From Clostridiales bacterium (lineage in GTDB: Bacteria; Bacillota; Clostridia; Lachnospirales; Lachnospiraceae): 33,468 bases of DNA. Shown in pieces: positions 15,791 through 22,444 of this stretch. Location of the stretch: assembly GCA_021199255.1 (NCBI GenBank), contig JAJQIK010000068.1, positions 1 to 33,468 of the forward strand, written 5' to 3'. Numbering within the stretch: the stretch's first letter is position 1; each line of letters starts with the position of its first letter. Position numbers and translations under genes: made by a program. The notes below the pieces were generated by a model. It made no database searches. It was not told where the DNA came from and saw only the letters and a program-made list of their open reading frames with translations.

Positions 15791-16789
15791 ATGAAGAGGG
15801 TCAGCGTCATAGTACCGGTGTATAACTCCATCGATTGTCTGGAAAGATGCGTGCAGTCGATCTGCGCCCAGACCTATTCCGCCTTGGAAATCCTTCTGGT
15901 GGACGACGGTTCTACAGACGGCACCGACAGGCTGTGCGAGCGGCTGGCATTACAGGATAACCGTATCGCCGTTTATCATAAGCCCAACGGAGGCGCTTCC
16001 TCCGCGAGAAATCTGGGGATTCAGATGGCTTCCGGGGAATATATAGGCTTCGTGGACAGCGATGATTATATTGAACCCTATGTCTATGAGGAAATGATGA
16101 AAGCGCTTGACGGGTCGGATTGGGAAGTGGCGCAGATTTCCAGAGACGAGGTGGACGAGGAAGGAAGAAGACTGCCGGACGTATGTGTGCCGCCGGAGCA
16201 GGCGCGTTTCTGTGGGACGGAGACTTTTCTCAAGGAGCTGCTGCTGCATCAGGGGGACTGTTCCTTTTGTACCAAACTGGTAAAAAGGGAATTGTTCGCA
16301 GACCATCAGTTCCCGGAGGGGGTCTTGAATGAGGATTTCCGGCTGCTGGTAGAACTGCTGCAGGAGATTCGCGGCATTATCATTCTGCCCCGTCAGGGAT
16401 ATCATGTGGTATGCCGCAAGGAAAGCACCACGAGAAAGAAGACGAAGGACAGCTTTTCCAGAGTGTTTCTGGATATTGTGGATAACGCAGATCGCGTGCA
16501 GGAGCTTGTGAACCGCGCCTATCCCGGACTGCGTCCCTATGCACTGCGGTTCAACCTGTACCAGCGTCTGGATTATCTGCTTCATGTGCCGATTTCGCAG
16601 ATGACAAAGGAAAATGAATTTTATGGCAATGTGAAAAGATATTTGAGAAGCCATGTGGCGGATACCCTTGGGAATCCCTATCTGACGAAGAAGCAGAAAG
16701 GCTATCTGCTGTTGCTGACGGCTGCGCCCAGAACGGTGAGAAAGGCGCATGCCAGAAGAATGGAAAGGCGCGGACAGGGTGGAGCGTGA
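15791..16789 (+). CDS. GT2 glycosyltransferase, EpsJ-like
   Basis: A 332-residue family 2 glycosyltransferase with VSVIVPVYN at 4-12, VDDGSTDGT at 37-45, NGGASSARNLG at 66-76 and VDSDDYI at 88-94 (metal site), followed by a C-terminal helical part containing CTKLVKRELF and NEDFRLL. This is the common EPS/capsule type. It starts three bases after the previous stop with an internal GGTAAG-type site in the preceding gene, so coupling is likely. The product ends in a basic tail. Donor and acceptor are unknown. Confidence 0.92.
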   Translation: MKRVSVIVPVYNSIDCLERCVQSICAQTYSALEILLVDDGSTDGTDRLCERLALQDNRIAVYHKPNGGASSARNLGIQMASGEYIGFVDSDDYIEPYVYEEMMKALDGSDWEVAQISRDEVDEEGRRLPDVCVPPEQARFCGTETFLKELLLHQGDCSFCTKLVKRELFADHQFPEGVLNEDFRLLVELLQEIRGIIILPRQGYHVVCRKESTTRKKTKDSFSRVFLDIVDNADRVQELVNRAYPGLRPYALRFNLYQRLDYLLHVPISQMTKENEFYGNVKRYLRSHVADTLGNPYLTKKQKGYLLLLTAAPRTVRKAHARRMERRGQGGA

Positions 16790-16846
16790 GAGGGCTGCCG
16801 TACGGACAGGGGCAAAACGGACTGAGTGGGAATGAAGAGGGATATG

Positions 16847-18499
16847 ATGAACATAGAAGCGGGAATGAAAAGAAAACCTTACAGGATATGCTTTGCAGTC
16901 GTCTGGATAGTGCTGATGGCTGTATCATTCTATTTCTGCACCCAAAAACAGGGATTTCATGAGGACGAGTATTATACCTATTACTCGACGGCGCGTACCA
17001 ACGGCTTCTATGTGGAAGACGGACAATGGATGAGCGCGGAAACTTATCGAAATGAGTTTGTGGTGCTTCCGGGAGAGCGGTTTCAGTATGGGCTAATCAA
17101 GCTGGTACAGTCATGGGATGTTCACCCGCCCCTGTATTACTGGGTATTTCACACGGCCGCGTCCATGACGCCGGGCGTATTTTCCAAATGGATTGGCCTG
17201 ACGGTCAATCTTTTTTTCCATGGAATCAATCTTGTGCTGCTGGCCTGTCTGTCCTATCTGGCGGGCGGGCGCAATCGGACTACAGCGCTGATTGTGACCT
17301 TATTCTATGGCTTAACGCCGGCGGCAGTCAGCGGCGTGGTCTTTATCAGAATGTATGAGATGCTGACCATGTGGGTGCTTCTGTGCGGCGTACTCCACGT
17401 GCGGGAGGTCGGGCGCTGGAAAGCGGCCTCTGCCGGGACGGCGGAAGCAGGGAATGGGGCGGCAGGCCAGGGCTCAACAGACAAATTATCGCTAAAGGGA
17501 TTTCTCCTTCCTCTGGCAGCGACTACTTATCTGGGGTTTTTGACACAATATTATTATTTTATCTTTCTGTTCTATATGGCGGCAGGATTTTGCATCTGCC
17601 TGTTATACCGTGACCGTAATCTCTGGAATTGCCTGCGTTATGGCGTCAGTCAGGCAATCGCATTCGCACTTGCATGGCTGACCTATCCCTCCTGTCTGGG
17701 GCAGATGTTCCGTGGACAGCGGGGCGCGCAGGCGACGGAAAACTTTCTGGAGCTTTCCAATACGCTGGAGCGCTTTCGCTTCTTTTGTGATTTGCTGGAC
17801 GAGTATGTATTCGGAAATCTGCTGGCGTGGATTCTGTTACTGGCGGCAATAGCGGCTGCGGTGGTATACGTGGTGGGCAGACGCCGGATAACGGGCGCGG
17901 CGCCCTTGCGGACGAAGCGGACGCCGGACGCCGCTCTTTGGCTCCTTGGCTTTGCGGTGGCCGGATATTTCCTTACAGTGTCTAAGACCGCGCTGCTGTT
18001 AGGAGATACCTCGAACCGCTACCAGCTTCCGGTGTATGGGATGATTGTTCTGCTGCTTGTCGTCGGCCTTTCCCGACTGGACAAAGGATATGCATACGCG
18101 GCGGTTGGTCTGGCGCTGATTCTGAATATCATCGCTCTTGCCCAAGGGAAGGTGGTATTTCTCTATCCGGAAGATGAAGAACAGGTGGCATTTGCCGCAG
18201 AACGGGCGGGGACAGGAGCTTTGGCCGTATACGTCTATCAGCCCGGATCAGAGTGGTGCATCTGGGATGTGACCAACGAGCTTCTGGAATATCCGGCGGT
18301 GTATTTCGTATCCGCTGACAGCGGGGATTTGGTCGAGGACGACAAGATTGCCAGTGCGCAGGAACTGGTGGTATACCTGGTGGACGGCGTAGATGCGGGC
18401 TGGCAGCTTTACAGGATTACGGGCAATTCCGCTTATCTGACAGAGGCTGAAAGCCCGGTATTTGAAGAGAAATATTGTGACGTTTATGATATCCGATGA
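16847..18499 (+). CDS. GT-C-like polytopic membrane glycosyltransferase
   Basis: A 550-residue protein with about eleven hydrophobic segments and a soluble C-terminal part of about 120 residues. FHEDEYYTY at 37-45, just after the first helix, is a candidate GT-C acidic motif (compare the DE loop of ArnT and PMT), and HPPLYYW at 93-99 is the GT39-type motif that follows it. Such enzymes use polyprenyl-phosphate sugars on the outer face of the membrane; the GtrB-like enzyme at 6004 is a plausible supplier. The start at 16847 has GAGGG five bases upstream; alternatives at 16832 and 16844 overlap that site, and GTG at 16826 lies further out. It could instead modify another cell-wall polymer. Confidence 0.8.
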   Translation: MNIEAGMKRKPYRICFAVVWIVLMAVSFYFCTQKQGFHEDEYYTYYSTARTNGFYVEDGQWMSAETYRNEFVVLPGERFQYGLIKLVQSWDVHPPLYYWVFHTAASMTPGVFSKWIGLTVNLFFHGINLVLLACLSYLAGGRNRTTALIVTLFYGLTPAAVSGVVFIRMYEMLTMWVLLCGVLHVREVGRWKAASAGTAEAGNGAAGQGSTDKLSLKGFLLPLAATTYLGFLTQYYYFIFLFYMAAGFCICLLYRDRNLWNCLRYGVSQAIAFALAWLTYPSCLGQMFRGQRGAQATENFLELSNTLERFRFFCDLLDEYVFGNLLAWILLLAAIAAAVVYVVGRRRITGAAPLRTKRTPDAALWLLGFAVAGYFLTVSKTALLLGDTSNRYQLPVYGMIVLLLVVGLSRLDKGYAYAAVGLALILNIIALAQGKVVFLYPEDEEQVAFAAERAGTGALAVYVYQPGSEWCIWDVTNELLEYPAVYFVSADSGDLVEDDKIASAQELVVYLVDGVDAGWQLYRITGNSAYLTEAESPVFEEKYCDVYDIR

Positions 18500-18560
18500 A
18501 GAATGGGGCTATGAGCAGACGCCCATAGGCGAGGTCAATTGACAGGCTTTGGGAGCAGAT

Positions 18561-18962
18561 ATGGAAAAGAGAGGCATGATTGAAGAATATGCGCAGGATC
18601 AAGCGGGAGGGGAAGCTATTGAGGAGATTGCCGGATTATTAAAGGACGGCGCGGGGCAGGAAGAATTGTTCGCCGCGGTTTGGAAAGCAATCGAGATTTT
18701 TCAGGGATATCCCTTCCACACCTATCAGGGGCTTTGTTTTATTTACAGGGTAAGAGGATATGAAATCTTTGTGGATCGGAAGGATAAGAGTATTACCAGG
18801 TCGTCGGTAGGAATTGCCCTGATGAAAACCGTTGAGCTTCAGGGCAGGGTATCCGGCCCCAAGAAGCTGAAGGCCTTTGGCGCCAGCTATCTGTATCCGA
18901 TTTTTATCCGCTTTGGGCTCATCAGGCTGGAGGACTCGAAGCGGCCGGAGAGGGAAGTTTGA
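18561..18962 (+). CDS. Small conserved-looking protein of unknown function
   Basis: A 133-residue protein that I do not recognise. The N-terminal 45 residues are acidic and variable-looking (EEIAGLLKDGAGQEE). Residues about 50-120 look like one compact fold with a strong pattern: FQGYPFHTYQGLCFIYRVRG, DRKDKSITRSSVGIAL, then VSGPKKLKAFGASYLYPIF. There is no membrane segment or signal peptide. The start at 18561 has GGGAG five bases upstream (18551-18555). It is the last gene before the pseB promoter, 61 bases after the GT-C gene, so it is probably the tail of the glycosyltransferase operon. A regulatory or accessory role is possible, but nothing in the sequence proves it. Confidence 0.7.
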   Translation: MEKRGMIEEYAQDQAGGEAIEEIAGLLKDGAGQEELFAAVWKAIEIFQGYPFHTYQGLCFIYRVRGYEIFVDRKDKSITRSSVGIALMKTVELQGRVSGPKKLKAFGASYLYPIFIRFGLIRLEDSKRPEREV

Positions 18963-19000
18963 AACAAAGCGGATAAAGCGGATAAAGAACCGAAGACCAT

Positions 19001-19029
19001 TTGCAAACGATTTATCCCTATGCTATACT
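19001..19029 (+). promoter_or_regulatory. Promoter of pseB
   Basis: TTGCAA at 19001-19006 and TATACT at 19024-19029 are separated by 17 bases, and TGC precedes the -10, giving an extended -10. The pseB ribosome site GGAGG lies at 19057-19061. Two tandem GCGGATAAA units sit upstream (18969-18986). The GCTATACT core is shared with the pseG promoter on the other strand. Confidence 0.8.
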
Positions 19030-19068
19030 TAACGATAGTGCAGAAGATATTATTTCGGAGGGAAACCC

Positions 19069-20064
19069 ATGTTAAACGGCAAGACCATATTGATTACCGG
19101 GGGAACCGGTTCTTTCGGTAAATGTTTTACAAAATACGTGCTGACTCATTATGAGCCGAAGAAGATTATCATCTATTCCCGGGACGAGTTCAAACAGTGG
19201 ATGATGGAAAATGAATTTGCGGCGTATCAGGAAAAGCTTCGCTTCTTCATCGGAGATGTGCGGGATTTAGAACGGTTGAAAAGAGCCTGCGAGGGCGTAG
19301 ATTATATTATTCATGCGGCGGCGTTAAAACAGGTGCCCGCCTGCGAGTATAATCCCAATGAAGCGATTAAGACCAATATCCACGGCGCCATGAACGTGAT
19401 CGACGCGGCGTTGGACTGCGGCGTGCGCAAGGTGGTAGCCCTGTCTACGGATAAGGCGGTCAATCCTGTAAATCTGTACGGAGGGACAAAGCTTGTGTCG
19501 GACAAGCTTTTCGTGGCGGCTAACGCCTATGCCGGCAGTAAGGATATTAATTTCTCCATTGTCAGATACGGCAATGTGGCGGGGAGCCGGGGGTCGGTGA
19601 TTCCCTTTTTCCATAAACTCATACAGGACGGCGCGGAAGAACTGCCGATTACCGATCTGCGCATGACGAGATTCTGGATTAGTCTGACGGAAGGCGTGGA
19701 GCTGGTGATTAAGGCCTTGTCGGAAGCGACCGGGGGAGAGACCTTTATCAGCAAGATTCCTTCCTTTAAGATTACGGATTTGGCGGAGGCTATGCTGCCG
19801 GGCTGCAAGATCAGGGAGACGGGAATCCGCCCGGGGGAAAAGCTGCATGAGATTATGGTTACGACGGAGGACTCCATGACCACCTATGAGTATGAAAAGC
19901 ACTTTATCGTATACCCGCAGATGACATGGAATAACAGGCAGCAGCCGGATCTGAGCGGTAAGAAGGTAGAAGACGGTTTCTCCTACAGCTCCGGCAATAA
20001 TACAGAGTGGCTGAGCGTGGAAAATATCAGAGAATTGCTGAAAGAGGTAGACTTGGAAAAGTAG
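19069..20064 (+). CDS. pseB: UDP-N-acetylglucosamine 4,6-dehydratase (inverting), PseB
   Basis: First enzyme of pseudaminic acid synthesis: it converts UDP-GlcNAc to UDP-2-acetamido-2,6-dideoxy-beta-L-arabino-hexos-4-ulose. The 331-residue SDR has TGGTGSFG at 10-17, the TDK triad segment STDKAVNP at 126-133 (D128, K129) and Y137/K141 in NLYGGTK, which is the PseB/FlaA1 pattern. RFWISLTEGVELV and RPGEKLHE further along also fit. Length is normal. The start has GGAGG seven bases upstream. It is the first gene behind a strong promoter and is followed by pseC after 86 bases that hold a hairpin. A related reaction by CapE-type enzymes for capsule aminosugars cannot be excluded, but the pairing with pseC and pseG favours the pseudaminic route. 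Confidence 0.93.
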   Translation: MLNGKTILITGGTGSFGKCFTKYVLTHYEPKKIIIYSRDEFKQWMMENEFAAYQEKLRFFIGDVRDLERLKRACEGVDYIIHAAALKQVPACEYNPNEAIKTNIHGAMNVIDAALDCGVRKVVALSTDKAVNPVNLYGGTKLVSDKLFVAANAYAGSKDINFSIVRYGNVAGSRGSVIPFFHKLIQDGAEELPITDLRMTRFWISLTEGVELVIKALSEATGGETFISKIPSFKITDLAEAMLPGCKIRETGIRPGEKLHEIMVTTEDSMTTYEYEKHFIVYPQMTWNNRQQPDLSGKKVEDGFSYSSGNNTEWLSVENIRELLKEVDLEK

Positions 20065-20075
20065 CGATCACAGGG

Positions 20076-20104
20076 AAAGGACATGTACAGGCTGCATGTC
20101 CTTT
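20076..20104 (+). promoter_or_regulatory. Hairpin between pseB and pseC
   Basis: AAAGGACATG (20076-20085) is the exact reverse complement of CATGTCCTTT (20095-20104), with a nine-base loop. ATCCTTCGTT follows, not a T-run, so full termination is unlikely. It lies 12 bases after the pseB stop and about 35 before the pseC ribosome site. It could stabilise the pseB message, mark a cleavage site or set the pseB:pseC ratio. Confidence 0.8.
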
Positions 20105-20150
20105 ATCCTTCGTTAAGGGCGGAGGAACCGTTGGGAAAAGGAGAGGTATG

Positions 20151-21344
20151 ATGAATAAACCTGCGATTGAGGGAGGGACTCCTGTCAGGGATACGAAGAT
20201 TTTCTATGGGCATCAATATATAGACGACGCCGATATTCAGGCGGTGGTAGATGTTTTGAAGAGCGACTATTTGACCTGCGGACCCAAGATTACGGAATTG
20301 GAACAGAAATTATGCCGGGTCACAGGGGCTAAATACGCGGTGGTATGCAGCAACGGTACGGCGGCGCTTCATATTGCGGCGTTGGCGGCCGGAGTGGGAG
20401 AAGGGGACGAGGTTATTACGACGCCCATCACCTTCGCGGCGTCGGCTAACTGTGCGTTCTACTGCGGGGCAACGCCGGTTTTTGCGGATATTAATCCGGA
20501 GACGTATAACATTGACCCGGATAAGGTGAGGGAGGCCGTCACGCCCAGAACCAGGGCGGTGGTAGCCGTGTCTTATACCGGGCAGTCCGTAGAATTTGAA
20601 CCTCTGAAAAGGCTTTGCGAGGAGAAGCATCTGGTTCTGATTGAGGACGGGGCGCATGTAATCGGCACCAGATATCAGGGACAGCCTAACGGTTCGATTG
20701 CGGATATGACGACCTTCAGCTTTCACCCGGTTAAGACGGTGACAGGGGGCGAGGGCGGCGCCGTACTCACCAACGACGAGGCTTTGTACAGGAAATTGCT
20801 GCTCTATCGCGCCCATGGGATTACCAGAGAGGAAGAGCTGATGGAACATGAGCCGGATGGGCCATGGTATTATGAGCAGATCGCGCTGGGCTACAACTAT
20901 CGCATGACGGATATACAGGCGGCGCTGATTATCAGCCAGTTGGATAAGCTGCCGTTGTTCTGTAAGCGCAGAAAGGAAATCGTGGCGAGATATAACGAGG
21001 CATTTGCCAAAATCCCCGGTATTGTCGTGCAGAGAGAGATTCCGGAATCTGATTCCACGAGGCATTTGTATATTCTGCGCCTTGCGCCGGAGAGATTAAG
21101 GATCGGCAGAAAGCGGTTTTTTGAGGCGCTGGCAGCCGAGAACGTATGTTGTAATGTGCATTATATCCCTGTCTATTACTTCCCATATTATGAGAAGCTG
21201 GGATATCGTAAGGGCTTATGTCCCAATGCGGAGAAGCTGTATGAGGAAATCATTTCGCTGCCTCTTTACTATGCCATGAGCGACCGGGATGTGGAGAGCG
21301 TGATTGAGGCGGTGAAGAAGATTGCCTTATATTATGCTGTATAA
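20151..21344 (+). CDS. pseC: UDP-4-amino-4,6-dideoxy-N-acetyl-beta-L-altrosamine transaminase, PseC
   Basis: PLP-dependent aminotransferase of the DegT/DnrJ/EryC1 family; in the pseudaminic route it aminates the PseB product at C4 using glutamate. The 397-residue protein has CSNGTAALH at 66-74, TPITFAASANCA at 91-102, IEDGAH at 164-169 and the Schiff-base lysine K195 in FHPVKTVTGGEGG, the PseC-type context. NYRMTDIQAA and HYIPVY downstream also fit. Start: AAGGAG at 20138-20143 lies seven bases before ATG 20151; the adjacent ATG at 20148 is the alternative, and an upstream extension to 20007 would run back into pseB. It is followed after 48 bases by a GT2 gene. Confidence 0.92.
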   Translation: MNKPAIEGGTPVRDTKIFYGHQYIDDADIQAVVDVLKSDYLTCGPKITELEQKLCRVTGAKYAVVCSNGTAALHIAALAAGVGEGDEVITTPITFAASANCAFYCGATPVFADINPETYNIDPDKVREAVTPRTRAVVAVSYTGQSVEFEPLKRLCEEKHLVLIEDGAHVIGTRYQGQPNGSIADMTTFSFHPVKTVTGGEGGAVLTNDEALYRKLLLYRAHGITREEELMEHEPDGPWYYEQIALGYNYRMTDIQAALIISQLDKLPLFCKRRKEIVARYNEAFAKIPGIVVQREIPESDSTRHLYILRLAPERLRIGRKRFFEALAAENVCCNVHYIPVYYFPYYEKLGYRKGLCPNAEKLYEEIISLPLYYAMSDRDVESVIEAVKKIALYYAV

Positions 21345-21392
21345 GATGGCGCTATCTGGGGAAGCATTGCTTTGGCATGAGGGAAAGGCCAT

Positions 21393-22424
21393 ATGAAATT
21401 ATCGATTATCGTGCCCGTCTACAACATGGCGGCGGATCACAAATTAGAATATTGCCTGGATTCTCTTGTCGTCCAGACAATAGAGGATTATGAGATTATT
21501 GCCGTGGACGATTGTTCCACGGACGCTTCATGGGAGATTCTACAGGCATATGCGGAGAAATATCCTGAATGCTTCCGCGCCATTCATTCTACGGTCAACC
21601 AGAAGCAGGGCGGCGCTAAAAATATTGGAATGGAGGCGGCGCGGGGCGAATGGATTGGATTTATTGACAGCGACGACTGGATTACGCCGGATTTCTATGA
21701 AAGGCTGATTGCCAGAGGAGAAGAAACCGGTGCGGACATGGTGGGCTGTGATTACAGCCTGACCGGGGAGCACAGCATGAAGGTCGGGCAGGTGGTGCGT
21801 AATAATAAGCCGGAGCAGACGGGGCTTTTGAACGAGGAGAAGTATCGTTCCCTGATTCTGGACAGCGGCAGTCTGGTGGTAAAGGTGTACCGCAGGGAAA
21901 TCGTGATCGGCCACCCCAGCCGTTTCCCGACGGGAATCTTCTATGAGGATAACGCGCTGGCCAATTCCTGGATGCTGCGAGCCAGGCATTTTGAATATAT
22001 TCAGGAGCCTTTATATTATTATTATCAGCATGATACCTCCACGGTGCACACGGTCGACGCCAGGCGCTGTGAGGATCGCATGGAGGCGGGACGGATTATG
22101 CTGCGGGAAGCCAAAGAATATGGATATTTCCAACAGTATTATCCGGAGCTGGAGTTTACCTTTGCCACCCTGTTCTATGTGAACACGCTGTTTACCTATA
22201 TGCAGGGGGTTCGCCCGCTTCGGCCGGGCTTTATCCGCCGTTTGGGGAAGGAAATGCTGGAGACTTTTCCGAATTTCCAGAGGAACCCCTATTATCAGGA
22301 ACGGGTTGCCGCGGAGGAAAAGAAGCTGGTACGGCTGCAGCTTGCGTCCACGGTGGGCTTCCTGCTGTATTATAAGCTGCTATGGGGCTACAGGAAGCTG
22401 CGCAAAAGGCTGGCAAACAGATAA
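21393..22424 (+). CDS. GT2 glycosyltransferase
   Basis: A 343-residue family 2 glycosyltransferase: SIIVPVYN at 4-11, VDDCSTDAS at 38-46, QGGAKNIGMEAARGEW at 72-87 and IDSDDWI at 91-97 carry the nucleotide and metal sites. The C-terminal half contains VVKVYRREI and YEDNALANSW, as in EPS-type enzymes, then a long aromatic helix-rich region and a basic end. It lies in the pse transcription unit, so it may act on the aminodeoxysugar made there. The start has GAGGGAAAGG within 10-19 bases upstream. The next gene begins 20 bases after its stop. Confidence 0.9.
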   Translation: MKLSIIVPVYNMAADHKLEYCLDSLVVQTIEDYEIIAVDDCSTDASWEILQAYAEKYPECFRAIHSTVNQKQGGAKNIGMEAARGEWIGFIDSDDWITPDFYERLIARGEETGADMVGCDYSLTGEHSMKVGQVVRNNKPEQTGLLNEEKYRSLILDSGSLVVKVYRREIVIGHPSRFPTGIFYEDNALANSWMLRARHFEYIQEPLYYYYQHDTSTVHTVDARRCEDRMEAGRIMLREAKEYGYFQQYYPELEFTFATLFYVNTLFTYMQGVRPLRPGFIRRLGKEMLETFPNFQRNPYYQERVAAEEKKLVRLQLASTVGFLLYYKLLWGYRKLRKRLANR

Positions 22425-22444
22425 GGAATGAGATAACAAAAGGG

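Noticed and set aside
15950-16750. Minus-strand open frame (266 codons) opposite a GT2 gene
   Set aside because: Antisense shadow of a clear glycosyltransferase; no motif of its own.
18969-18986. Tandem GCGGATAAA repeat considered as CRISPR or iteron
   Set aside because: Only two short units without spacers; probably incidental upstream of the pseB promoter.
20007-20150. N-terminal extension of PseC
   Set aside because: It overlaps the end of pseB and reads through the intergenic hairpin; a good ribosome site precedes 20151.
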